Assembly: GCA_964652835.1 (NCBI GenBank)
Contig: CAZZCB010000001.1
Coordinates: 34,679 to 98,678, forward strand
Reading direction: 5' to 3'
Length of the DNA: 64,000 bases
DNA from: JAUPTX01 sp964652835
Lineage (GTDB): Bacteria; Patescibacteriota; Minisyncoccia; Phycocordibacterales; CSBR16-119
Made by a program: the position numbers and the translations under genes. The notes under the pieces are model-generated. The model was given only the letters and a program-made list of their open reading frames with translations. It ran no database searches and was not told the origin of the DNA. Within the stretch, counting starts at the first letter, position 1; each line of letters starts with the position of its first letter. This document shows, in pieces, positions 48,243 to 56,573 of the stretch.

Positions 48243-50858
48243 ATGCGTAAATTCTTTTTTACTGATAAGATAAAAGTAATGATAAAAAAACTAAAAAACA
48301 AAATAAAAAACATTAAAGGAATTCACGCGAGCAAAATAAAAAACAAGATAAAAAGCTTGAGACTTAAAAAACACCACGTTATGAACGCAGGTTTAATCTT
48401 CTTGGTTCTGGGAGGCCTACTTGCCAGCTTTTCGATAATTTGGGTTGCCACCTTGCGCGTTCCAGACTTCAAATCTTTCGATGAAAGACGTGTCGCCAGA
48501 TCTACAAAGATCTACGACAGAACAGGCGAAGAAGTTTTATTCGATATCCACCAAGATGTAAAAAGAACCGTTATCTCTTTTGAAGAGATGGGAGATTTTG
48601 TAAAAGATGCCACTCTGGCGATCGAAGATAAAGACTTCTACGACCATAAAGGAGTTCAACCGAGAGCATTTATCCGGGCTCTGGTTGCAAACCTAAAATC
48701 AGGAAGTTTCTCTCAAGGAGGTTCGACCATCACACAACAGGTTGTTAAAAACTCTTTACTTACAAACGAAAAAAGAATTTCAAGAAAACTAAAGGAATGG
48801 TTTTTAGCTTTAAAACTTGAAAAAGAAATGTCAAAAGACGCCATTCTGGCAACATATTTAAACGAAATCCCTTATGGAGGAAATATTTATGGAATAAAAG
48901 AAGCTTCAAACTATTTCTTTAGTAAAAATCCAGTCGATTTAACTATTGCAGAATCTGCATACCTGGCAGCGATACCAAAAGCTCCGACTTACTATTCTCC
49001 ATATGGAAAAAACAAAGAGATTCTAGATACAAGAAAAAATCTTGTTTTGTCTGAGATGTTTAAACAAGGAAGAATCACGGAGGAAGAATATAACACCGCA
49101 AAAGAAGAAATTGTAGAATTTTTGCCTCAAAGTAGATTTAGTATAAAAGCTCCACACTTTGTCTTTTATGTCAGAGAATATTTAGAGCAGAAGTACGGCG
49201 CAGATGTTGTAGAGTCTGGTGGACTGAGAGTTATCACAACTCTTGATTACGATCTTCAGCAAAAAGCTGAGCAGGTTGTATACAAACACGCAAAAGAAAA
49301 CGAAGAACTTTGGAATGCGTCAAACGCAGGATTAGTCGCAATGGATCCAAACACTGGAGAAATCCTAACAATGGTTGGTTCTAGAAATTATTTTGACGAA
49401 GAAATTGATGGAAAATACAACATCGCAACAGCTAAAAGACAGCCAGGTTCGTCATTTAAGCCATTTATTTATGTAACAGCGATGATGAAAGGTTTCACTC
49501 CTAATTCTGTTTTATTTGACACAAAAACAGAATTCCAGACAACTTGTAACCCGCAAGGAAGAGCGCTAAGCGGAGGCCAGGGAGACTGTTACAGTCCTTC
49601 AAACTACGATGATGTATATAAAGGGCCGGTCACTCTAAGACAAGCTCTGGGTGAATCAAGAAACGTACCAGCTGTTAAACTTCTTTACTTAACAACAATA
49701 AACGACGCCCTAAAAACAGCAAAGAATATGGGTATTAAAACTCTTTCTGATGCTAACCAGTACGGACTAACGCTAGTTTTGGGAGGTGGTGAAGTAACTC
49801 TTCTAGATATGACTTCCGCTTACAGTGTTTTCGCGGCAGAGGGAGTTCGCTATGAACCAGTCTCTATTTTAAAAGTAGAAGATTCTAGTGGAAATATCTT
49901 AGAAGAACACACAGAGTCAAGCGGACAAACAGTGGTAGATGCAAACGCAGCGAGAATTATCTCAGATATGTTGAGTGATAACGAAGCTCGTACACCTTTG
50001 TTTGGGGCAAACTCATTCCTGAATTTTGGAGAAAGAGATGTGGCTGGTAAAACAGGAACAACAAACAACAACAAAGACGCATGGATGATGGGCTATACAC
50101 CAAATATAGTTGTGGGTGTTTGGTCTGGAAACAATGACAACACACCGATGAAAAAAGGTTCTGCTATATCAGGAAGACTATGGCGAGAATTTATGGATTT
50201 TGCTTTAACAAAAGTTTCAAGCGAATCTTTCACCCCACCTTTCATAAACGAATCACTCGATCTTAAACCAATAATGCGCGGAAACTGGCTTGGTGGAGAA
50301 AGTGTTTTAATAGACTCTATATCAGGAAGACTGGCAACAGAATCCACCCCAGAAGAAACATTGGAAGAATTAACTGTAACAGAAGTTCACAACGAACTTC
50401 ACTGGATAGACCGAGCAAATCCAACCGGCCCAAATCCGGAAAACCCAGGAGGAAGACAATATGAAAACTGGGAATATTCAGTACAAAATTGGTGGAACCT
50501 AAACAAAAGTAGATTCAACACTGTAGACGAAGGAGATCTTCCTACTGCCTACGACAACGTCCACACAGCAGAAAAACAACCAACGATAGATATCGAATAT
50601 CCTGATGCTGTAGAGTTATATCCAGCAGATCAGCCAATATTTATTCAGCTCGATTACGAAACAGAGTATCCAGTAGATTCGTTTGATATTTTTGTAAACA
50701 ATACATATCTTGGAAATACAAAAAATCTACCTTTTAATTTTTCTTTCACTCCTTCAGCGATAGAAAATATCCAGTCAGTGAATGAACTAAAGGTTATCGT
50801 TCGCGATGAGGTTTATAACAAAGCAGAGGCAAGTGTAAGTTTCTCAGTAGATATATAA
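48243..50858 (+). CDS. Class A penicillin-binding protein (PBP1A-type)
   Basis: An 871-residue bifunctional peptidoglycan synthase. A basic cytoplasmic N-terminus and a membrane anchor (about 48-68) lead into a GT51 transglycosylase (AIEDKDFYDHKGVQPRAFIR, GGSTITQQVVKN, LATYLNEIPYGGNIYGI). The transpeptidase domain has active-site Ser in QPGSSFKPFIYV (SxxK), SRN in GESRNVPAV and KTG in VAGKTGTTNN. The C-terminal 170 residues form an extra beta-rich domain. An alternative start at the Met 12 residues further in is possible. The SMR gene begins 1 base after its stop (TAA-T-ATG). Confidence 0.94.
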   Translation: MRKFFFTDKIKVMIKKLKNKIKNIKGIHASKIKNKIKSLRLKKHHVMNAGLIFLVLGGLLASFSIIWVATLRVPDFKSFDERRVARSTKIYDRTGEEVLFDIHQDVKRTVISFEEMGDFVKDATLAIEDKDFYDHKGVQPRAFIRALVANLKSGSFSQGGSTITQQVVKNSLLTNEKRISRKLKEWFLALKLEKEMSKDAILATYLNEIPYGGNIYGIKEASNYFFSKNPVDLTIAESAYLAAIPKAPTYYSPYGKNKEILDTRKNLVLSEMFKQGRITEEEYNTAKEEIVEFLPQSRFSIKAPHFVFYVREYLEQKYGADVVESGGLRVITTLDYDLQQKAEQVVYKHAKENEELWNASNAGLVAMDPNTGEILTMVGSRNYFDEEIDGKYNIATAKRQPGSSFKPFIYVTAMMKGFTPNSVLFDTKTEFQTTCNPQGRALSGGQGDCYSPSNYDDVYKGPVTLRQALGESRNVPAVKLLYLTTINDALKTAKNMGIKTLSDANQYGLTLVLGGGEVTLLDMTSAYSVFAAEGVRYEPVSILKVEDSSGNILEEHTESSGQTVVDANAARIISDMLSDNEARTPLFGANSFLNFGERDVAGKTGTTNNNKDAWMMGYTPNIVVGVWSGNNDNTPMKKGSAISGRLWREFMDFALTKVSSESFTPPFINESLDLKPIMRGNWLGGESVLIDSISGRLATESTPEETLEELTVTEVHNELHWIDRANPTGPNPENPGGRQYENWEYSVQNWWNLNKSRFNTVDEGDLPTAYDNVHTAEKQPTIDIEYPDAVELYPADQPIFIQLDYETEYPVDSFDIFVNNTYLGNTKNLPFNFSFTPSAIENIQSVNELKVIVRDEVYNKAEASVSFSVDI

Positions 50859-50859
50859 T

Positions 50860-51177
50860 ATGCATTGGCTAATACCGTTATTTATACTTGTAGCACTAGA
50901 GGCTGTGGCAGATATTGTTTCAAAGACTTGGCAAATACGAGGACATAATTTTCTCGCAGTACTGGCTTTGTTAACTTATCTAGCTGCAAACTTTTTTTGG
51001 TTAATCTCTCTTAAAAATGGAGCAGGGCTTGCGAAAGGTGCCGTTTTGTTTTCGATTTTTTCAGCTATTGTTGCAGTGGCAATAGGTGTGATCTTCTATA
51101 AAGAAAGTCTTTCCACTATTCAACTCGTTGGTCTAATTTTAGGAATTATCGGTATCGCTTTCATTTTCTGGGAATAA
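50860..51177 (+). CDS. Small multidrug resistance (SMR/EmrE-like) transporter
   Basis: A 105-residue protein with four transmembrane helices and the SMR size. The essential membrane-embedded Glu is at residue 14 (LFILVALEAVADIVSK), as in EmrE. LAANFFWLISLKNGAGLAKG and IFYKESLSTIQLVGLILGII match helices 2 and 4. SMR dimers exchange protons for cationic compounds; some move guanidinium or lipids. Coupling to PBP1A hints at an envelope-related substrate, which is speculative. Confidence 0.8.
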   Translation: MHWLIPLFILVALEAVADIVSKTWQIRGHNFLAVLALLTYLAANFFWLISLKNGAGLAKGAVLFSIFSAIVAVAIGVIFYKESLSTIQLVGLILGIIGIAFIFWE

Positions 51178-51185
51178 CAAAAAGC

Positions 51186-51220
51186 AAATAAAAACCGCCC
51201 AGATGGGCGGTTTTTATTTT
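51186..51220. terminator. Bidirectional terminator between SMR and dciA-like genes
   Basis: AAATAAAAACCGCCC-AGAT-GGGCGGTTTTTATTT; the stop codon of the dciA-like gene (51214-51216) lies in one arm. Confidence 0.85.
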
Positions 51221-51471
51221 ATATCTTTCACTATCTTTTCCAATCCTTGTTTTTTAATTTCTTTTAAAAGAGATTCTTTGTTTAATTTTATCTCAGCTTT
51301 TAGATATGAGTCTGATTTTATAAACAGAGTATCGTTTTTAAAAGAAACATCTTCTCTGTCTATTTTTACATCTAAGACTCTTTCAAAAACCCTGACAATA
51401 ACATCTTTTTCGGCAAAGCCTTTGTTTAAGATATTATTAAATTTTGAAAGTAAATCTTTTATATCCGCCAT
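51214..51471 (-). CDS. DciA-like (DUF721) protein next to dnaN
   Basis: An 85-residue protein resembling the DUF721/DciA core: helix LLSKFNNILNKGFAEKDVIV, strand VSFKNDTLFIKSDSYLKAEI, helix LNKESLLKEIKKQGLEKIV. DciA loads the replicative helicase in bacteria lacking DnaC/DnaI and is often encoded near dnaA-dnaN-recF. The gene starts one base after the dnaN stop, supporting coexpression. It lacks the usual longer N-terminus, so the assignment is probable rather than certain. Confidence 0.6.
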   Translation of the reverse strand: MADIKDLLSKFNNILNKGFAEKDVIVRVFERVLDVKIDREDVSFKNDTLFIKSDSYLKAEIKLNKESLLKEIKKQGLEKIVKDIK

Positions 51472-51472
51472 A

Positions 51473-52570
51473 TTATCTATTCATAGGCATTATTAGATAT
51501 TGGAAATCCTTATCTCCATTGCCTTTTATAATAAGAGGTCTGTTTGATCCGTTAAAGTTTAGAGATATTGAATCGTCGTTTATAGATTGGAAACAGTCTG
51601 AAAGGTATTTTAGGTTTATATTCATCTGTACATCTTTTCCTTTTAGAGAACCTTCTAGTTTTGTTTTATTTTCTCCAACATCTTTGTTTTCTGAATATAT
51701 TTCAAATAGTTTTTCTTCTGGCTTTATAGATATTGTTATTTGATTAAATTTATCTGAAAAGACATTTGAAAGTTTTAGTGCATTTTGCAAATCATTCTTA
51801 AGGACAATAACCGTTGTCTCATATTCTTTAGGAATAATTTGTCGATAGTCTGGAAAAACTCCATCGATAAGTCTTGAAGTTAAAAAGAAACCTGGTGAAT
51901 TAAAAGATATTTGGTTTTTATTATAAACAACCTTCATATCAATATTTAGCCCAGCAACCACTTTTAGAATCTCTATAATATTTTTATATGGGATTAAAAG
52001 TGTTGAAATATCAGCTTCGTTTTTGTTTTTTATAGATTTTTCAGCGAGACGAAATGAGTCTGTTGCAATAAAATATATTTTATCTTCGTTTGTATATAAA
52101 AACACACTTGAGATTTCTGGTTTAATATCAGATACGGATGAACTGTAGAACACTGCTTTAATACCCTCTAAAAGCTCCGTAGAAGAGATTTCGAAGCTGT
52201 CACCCACAACGTCTGGTAGTGTAGGAAAATCTTCTTTAGGAATCGATTTAAGAAGTACTGAACTATTTTTATTTGAAATAACTAAATTATTTTCTTTTTG
52301 TTCAAAGCTAATTATCTTTTCATTACCTAAATTTAGCACCGCGCCACTTAGAACAGATCCAAGTATTGCAATCTCACCTTCCTTCTCAATGTTTGCCGGG
52401 ATTTCTATTTCAATACCCAAGCTTAAGTTTGTGGCCTTTAACTTAAGAGACTTTCCTACTGCTGTTAAAAGGACAGAATTTAAAACTTCTAGAGTAGAAT
52501 TTTTACTCACAATCTTTTCTACCTGAGAAACAGCTTCTTTTATTTTATCTGCTCCACATTCTAATTTCAT
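51473..52570 (-). CDS. dnaN: DNA polymerase III beta sliding clamp
   Basis: A 365-residue clamp that encircles DNA and tethers the replicase. The three-domain beta clamp fold is supported by MKLECGADKIKEAVSQVEKI, EIEIPANIEKEGEIAILG in domain 1, VFLYTNEDKIYFIATDSFRL in domain 2 and FQYLIMPMNR at the C-terminus, matching the family ending PMR/MNR. Length is normal. It follows dnaA on the same strand after a 255-base spacer rich in DnaA boxes. Confidence 0.95.
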   Translation of the reverse strand: MKLECGADKIKEAVSQVEKIVSKNSTLEVLNSVLLTAVGKSLKLKATNLSLGIEIEIPANIEKEGEIAILGSVLSGAVLNLGNEKIISFEQKENNLVISNKNSSVLLKSIPKEDFPTLPDVVGDSFEISSTELLEGIKAVFYSSSVSDIKPEISSVFLYTNEDKIYFIATDSFRLAEKSIKNKNEADISTLLIPYKNIIEILKVVAGLNIDMKVVYNKNQISFNSPGFFLTSRLIDGVFPDYRQIIPKEYETTVIVLKNDLQNALKLSNVFSDKFNQITISIKPEEKLFEIYSENKDVGENKTKLEGSLKGKDVQMNINLKYLSDCFQSINDDSISLNFNGSNRPLIIKGNGDKDFQYLIMPMNR

Positions 52571-52825
52571 ATAAGATATATTAAATGTATAAAACTCTAT
52601 TTATAAAAGATTATATTTATTAACCCTGTTGATAATGTGGATAAGCTCACAATCTTTTTTATTCATAACCCTAAAGAGAGATTTTATTTTGTGTATATCT
52701 TTCTCAAAAGAGTTTAAAACTTCTAATAAAAAATCTGTTTTTAAAGTTTATGTTCATAACTCTTTTTTATCCCCACGAAGTTATAAACAAAACTAGATAC
52801 TTATCAACATACTTATCAACAATTT
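52571..52825. other. Putative oriC between dnaA and dnaN
   Basis: AT-rich spacer with TGTTGATAA (52627-52635) directly followed by the perfect box TGTGGATAA (52636-52644). A near box TTATCCCCA lies at 52767-52775, and two direct TTATCAACA boxes at 52801-52809 and 52813-52821. Clustered boxes beside dnaA are typical of bacterial origins. Confidence 0.65.
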
Positions 52826-54178
52826 TTAACTAAACATTACTCTTATTTGTTCTATTTCTTCTACTAATTTAGGATCTTCTTTTATGTCGTTTTTAATCTT
52901 TAAGCATGAGTGAATTACTGTTGTGTGGTCTTTTCCGCCTAGTTTTTGTCCTATTAGAGGGTAAGAGACATTGAAATCTTCTCTTAGAATGTACATTATC
53001 ACTTGTCTTGCCTTTACTATTTCCTTTCTTCTTGTCTTTTCATAAATACTATCTTCGGCAATATCATAAAAATCACTTATTGTTTTAACAATATTCTGAA
53101 CAGAAACACTTTTCTTTGGTTTAATGTTGTTTTTTATAAGCTTTTTAACCTCTATTAAGGTTAAGTCACGTTTTTTAAACTGAACTTGGCAGATAATAGT
53201 GTTTAAAGTTCCTTCAAGTTCTCGAATACTTCCACTTATAGAAAGAGCAATATAATCAATAATATCATCAGAAAGATCAATACCGTTTTCTTCAAGTTTT
53301 GACTTAATAATAGCCACCTTTGACTCTGTTTCTGGCTCTGTTACGTCTACGATCATTCCTGATCCGAATCTTGAACGAAGTCGGTCTTCAAGTCCTGGAA
53401 TATAGTTTGGGTGTTTATCAGATGAAAACACGATTTGTTTGTTGTTTTCATACAAGCTGTTGAAAAGGTGGAAAAGTTCCTCCTGAGTCTTTTCTTTATT
53501 TGAAATAAACTGAACGTCGTCCATGATTAAAACGTCGTATTGTCGATACTTTTGTTTAAATTCGTTTGGCTTGTTGTTTCTAAGAGAGTTTACGTAATCA
53601 ACAGCAAATTTTTCAAGCGGAATATAGTGAACAGTCTTTCCTGGAAACTTTTCTTTAATAGAGTTCCCTATCGCTTGGATTAAGTGAGTCTTTCCAAGAC
53701 CTGTTGGCCCATAGATAAAGAACGGGTTATATGATTTACCTGGATTTTTAATAATAGCTTGCGCCGCAGCGTAAGCCAGTTCATTAAAAGAACCAACAAC
53801 GAACGTATCAAACACGTATCGTGGGTTTAGATTGTCTCTTTTATCTATATATAGATTGTTTAAAGGTAATTCGTTGTTAATTATGATGTTTTGAGAGCTT
53901 CCAATATCCCCTTCTTTCTTATTTGGATTATGTTTGTAGATACTAAACTCAACATTTCTTATGTTGTTTGAATAGTTCATTAAAACTTTTAGTATAAGTT
54001 TCTCGTGTTTGTTCTTTAGCCAATCTCTTACGAACTCGTTTGGCACCCCTACGTATGCAGTACCATTTTCTTGTTTAGTTAGTTTTGTATTTTTAAACCA
54101 AGTAACAAAATTAGCTCTAGAAAGATTATTTTCAATCTCGTTTAAACAACTTTCCCAGATCTGTTTGTTATCAATCAT
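52826..54178 (-). CDS. dnaA: Chromosomal replication initiator DnaA
   Basis: A 450-residue AAA+ initiator that binds DnaA boxes and melts oriC. Domain I (IWESCLNEIENNLSRANFVT) interacts with helicase. The AAA+ core has Walker A FIYGPTGLGKTHLIQAI and Walker B YDVLIMDDVQFISNKEKTQE. The C-terminal helix-turn-helix carries the signature GGKDHTTVIHSCLKI. Length is normal and the short domain II linker is Asn-rich. An upstream TGTGGATAA box at 54266-54274 suggests autoregulation. Confidence 0.98.
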   Translation of the reverse strand: MIDNKQIWESCLNEIENNLSRANFVTWFKNTKLTKQENGTAYVGVPNEFVRDWLKNKHEKLILKVLMNYSNNIRNVEFSIYKHNPNKKEGDIGSSQNIIINNELPLNNLYIDKRDNLNPRYVFDTFVVGSFNELAYAAAQAIIKNPGKSYNPFFIYGPTGLGKTHLIQAIGNSIKEKFPGKTVHYIPLEKFAVDYVNSLRNNKPNEFKQKYRQYDVLIMDDVQFISNKEKTQEELFHLFNSLYENNKQIVFSSDKHPNYIPGLEDRLRSRFGSGMIVDVTEPETESKVAIIKSKLEENGIDLSDDIIDYIALSISGSIRELEGTLNTIICQVQFKKRDLTLIEVKKLIKNNIKPKKSVSVQNIVKTISDFYDIAEDSIYEKTRRKEIVKARQVIMYILREDFNVSYPLIGQKLGGKDHTTVIHSCLKIKNDIKEDPKLVEEIEQIRVMFS

Positions 54179-54365
54179 GATTAAAAAAATTTAAAGCTAA
54201 AGTAAGTTAGAAGTATTATAGTATTTTTATGGAAAACATTTTTATAAATAAAAATGTTTATAAACTGTGGATAACTACATTATATAAAACAAAAATTCTT
54301 TTTAAAAATTTATTAGGCATTAACCATTGATTTATTTTTATGTCTAGTATATAATCCTCCTACTT
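54179..54365. promoter_or_regulatory. dnaA-rpmH divergent control region with a DnaA box
   Basis: AT-rich spacer. Perfect DnaA box TGTGGATAA at 54266-54274. TATAAT on the minus strand near 54216-54221 for dnaA. TATAAT at about 54349-54354 lies roughly 11 bases before the rpmH ATG. Confidence 0.55.
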
Positions 54366-54512
54366 ATGTCATTTACATATAGTCCAAAAAAGAAAAAAAG
54401 AGCTCGAACTCATGGATTTCTAGCGAGAACAGCCACAACAAGTGGAAAGAAAATCCTAACAAATCGCCGAAGAAAAGGGCGAGCTAAATTGACTGTATCT
54501 AAACCTAGATAA
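54366..54512 (+). CDS. rpmH: Ribosomal protein L34
   Basis: A 48-residue basic protein (MSFTYSPKKKKRARTHGFL, then TTSGKKILTNRRRKGRAKLT) matching L34, whose core is (R/K)THGFL...ATxxGRxVLxxRRxKGRxxL. It is a component of the 50S subunit. It heads the conserved rpmH-rnpA-yidD-yidC-jag order next to dnaA. The promoter -10 is close to the ATG, so the leader is only a few bases. Confidence 0.95.
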   Translation: MSFTYSPKKKKRARTHGFLARTATTSGKKILTNRRRKGRAKLTVSKPR

Positions 54513-54521
54513 TTTATTTCT

Positions 54522-54860
54522 ATGATTCCTAAGACAAATAGGATATCTAAAGGGTTTTTTGAGGAAATTAACAAAAACGGGAAAGGTCTATCTTCCCCGT
54601 TTTTGTCTATTAAATATCTTAAAAATGACCAGAAAATAAGCCTTTTTGCGACCGTTGTATCAAAAAAGGTCTCAAAAATATCTCCAAAAAGGAATTTAAT
54701 CAAAAGAAGGGTTAATTCTGTGGTGAATAACCATAAAAGTCTTATAAAACCAGGCTTTTTTGTTGTTTTCTATATAAAACCAGGTGCTTTAGACCGAACT
54801 TTTGATCAAATAAAAGGAGAAACTCTTGATTTACTTAAAAAATCAGGGCTTTTGGTATAA
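54522..54860 (+). CDS. rnpA: Ribonuclease P protein component
   Basis: A 112-residue basic protein that supports the RNase P RNA in 5' maturation of tRNA. The RNR-type signature is KRNLIKRRVNSVVNN, preceded by ATVVSKKVSKISP. Length is normal. It begins 9 bases after rpmH and ends 7 bases before the yidD start. The RNase P RNA gene itself was not found in this window. Confidence 0.9.
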   Translation: MIPKTNRISKGFFEEINKNGKGLSSPFLSIKYLKNDQKISLFATVVSKKVSKISPKRNLIKRRVNSVVNNHKSLIKPGFFVVFYIKPGALDRTFDQIKGETLDLLKKSGLLV

Positions 54861-54867
54861 TAAAAAG

Positions 54868-55104
54868 ATGAAATACTTATTTATGGGCCTTATCTGGCTT
54901 TACCAAAAGCTAATATCCCCTATTTTCTATCTTTTGGGTGTCAGATGCCGGTTTTACCCAACCTGTTCACACTACTCGATGGAAGCATTCCAAAAACACG
55001 GATTTTTAAAGGGTTTTTGGCTCTCAACCCGCCGAATCTCAAGATGTCACCCATGGGGAGGTTCTGGGGTGGATAATGTTCCGGAAAAACAAATAAAACT
55101 TTGA
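54868..55104 (+). CDS. yidD: Membrane protein insertion efficiency factor YidD
   Basis: 78 residues from the ATG at 54868 (MKYLFMGLIWLYQKLISPIF); an upstream in-frame start at 54826 would overlap rnpA. The signature CRFYPTCSHYSMEAFQKHGF and RISRCHPWGGSGVDNVP carry the conserved cysteines. It is a small amphipathic protein that aids insertion by YidC at the inner membrane. It sits in the usual place between rnpA and yidC. Confidence 0.93.
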   Translation: MKYLFMGLIWLYQKLISPIFYLLGVRCRFYPTCSHYSMEAFQKHGFLKGFWLSTRRISRCHPWGGSGVDNVPEKQIKL

Positions 55105-55134
55105 AAATCCGTCATTTTACGTTAAAATCAAGAA

Positions 55135-55872
55135 ATGTTTAATACCATTTTTTATGAACCAATATATAACGCTTTAGTCTACCTTATTAACGTTATTCCT
55201 GGCGGAGATATTGGTTTGGCTATTATTTTACTTACTATTATTATTAAATTTATCCTTCTCCCTCTTCACCGAAAAGCTATTATTAGCCAAATAAAGCTCA
55301 AACAGCTAGAACCAAAGATAAATGAAATAAAGGCAAAATACACAGACAAGCAAGAACAAGCAACAAAAACTTTTGAATTATATAAGCAAGAAAAGATAAA
55401 CCCACTTTCTGGATGTTTACCAATCTTGATCCAGCTCCCTATTATCTTCGCGCTATACAAAGTTTTCTTAAACGGATTCGATTTTACTTCCTTGGAACAT
55501 CTTTACTCTTTTATAAAAGCGCCAGAAACTATAAACGTGAATTTCTTGGGAGAGTTTGATCTCGGCGCGCGAAATCTTTTCCTTGCGGTCTTGGCCGGAG
55601 TCACTCAGTTTTTCCAAATAGACTTAGCCGTGAAAAGAAATCCAGAAGTTAAGAACGATGGATCGATGCAAGCAAATATTTCAAACATGATGAGTAAGCA
55701 AATGAGATTTATAATGCCGGTGTTTGTTGGATTTATCTCATACCAAATCTCTGGAGCCATCGCCCTTTACTGGTCTGTTAACAACATCTTCACAACGGTT
55801 CAAGAAGTTTTGATTAACAAAAAGATGGCGAAAAAGCAGGAAGTAATAGAGGCTGAGATTATCAATAAATAA
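55135..55872 (+). CDS. yidC: Membrane protein insertase YidC, short form
   Basis: A 245-residue Oxa1/YidC insertase without the large periplasmic domain of Gram-negative YidC. About five transmembrane helices. GGDIGLAIILLTIIIKFILL with the following Arg-containing hydrophilic groove (LHRKAIISQIKLKQLEPKI) and NPLSGCLPILIQLPIIFALY are diagnostic. SGAIALYWSVNNIFTTVQ is the last helix. Works with SecYEG or alone; partners YidD and Jag are adjacent. Confidence 0.95.
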   Translation: MFNTIFYEPIYNALVYLINVIPGGDIGLAIILLTIIIKFILLPLHRKAIISQIKLKQLEPKINEIKAKYTDKQEQATKTFELYKQEKINPLSGCLPILIQLPIIFALYKVFLNGFDFTSLEHLYSFIKAPETINVNFLGEFDLGARNLFLAVLAGVTQFFQIDLAVKRNPEVKNDGSMQANISNMMSKQMRFIMPVFVGFISYQISGAIALYWSVNNIFTTVQEVLINKKMAKKQEVIEAEIINK

Positions 55873-55882
55873 TATTTAGCTT

Positions 55883-56338
55883 ATGGAAACAGAAATCAAA
55901 AAGATAATAGAAGAATTACTCAGTAAGCTTGGGTTTGATTTTCCAAATGTTTCTAGTGAGCTTGATATGGACTCTGGATCTTTTTGGTTCTCTGTGGAAA
56001 GTAAAGATTCTAATTTTTTAATAGGAAAAGACGGTGAAACTATACAATCTCTGAATTTCTTACTGAAAAGATTTGTTGAGAAAAAATACAAAGAAAATAC
56101 TCCTCACGTAACACTCGATGTAAATAATTATCAAAAAGCAAAAGTTGAAAAGATAAAAACCATTGCACATATGATGTCTGAACGCGCTCGATTTTTCAAA
56201 AGCAAGATAGAGCTAGAGCCGATGAATTCATTTGAAAGAAGAATAGTCCACGAATATGTTTCAAAACACGCAGACCTAAAATCAGAGTCATCTGGATTTG
56301 GAAAAGATAGACATATTGTTATAAGTTTTGTTCGATAA
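55883..56338 (+). CDS. jag: Jag/KhpB-type KH-R3H RNA-binding protein
   Basis: A 151-residue RNA-binding protein. The KH-II domain has NFLIGKDGETIQSLNFLLK (GxxG as GKDG). The R3H domain has MNSFERRIVHEYVSKHADLK with RxxxH and then GFGKDRHIVIS. The N-terminal Jag domain found in Firmicutes is missing. The family, also called KhpB/EloR, tunes cell division and elongation and binds mRNAs. Last gene of the rpmH-jag operon, followed by a terminator. Confidence 0.92.
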   Translation: METEIKKIIEELLSKLGFDFPNVSSELDMDSGSFWFSVESKDSNFLIGKDGETIQSLNFLLKRFVEKKYKENTPHVTLDVNNYQKAKVEKIKTIAHMMSERARFFKSKIELEPMNSFERRIVHEYVSKHADLKSESSGFGKDRHIVISFVR

Positions 56339-56343
56339 GTAAC

Positions 56344-56389
56344 AACTAAAAGAAGGCCCGCAGGCACAGCCTGCGGGCCTTCTTTTAGT
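56344..56389. terminator. Terminator of the rpmH-jag operon
   Basis: Long hairpin AACTAAAAGAAGGCCCGCAG and its complement around GCACAG. 56390-56573 beyond it is AT-rich and holds only a possible TATATT -10 for rny near 56412. Confidence 0.88.
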
Positions 56390-56573
56390 TAGACAAAGCC
56401 TTTTTTCTCTGGTATATTAAAGTTACCGATTAATAATTAAACAAAGTCAATCTAAGTAATTCCAGAAAAAACCCCGAAATTCCGTATGTTTTATAAAACT
56501 TTTCAAAAAACGAAATCACTTAATAAACATCAAAACCTTTTCTAGGTAATTTTTTAGAGCGACAAAATCGCTT

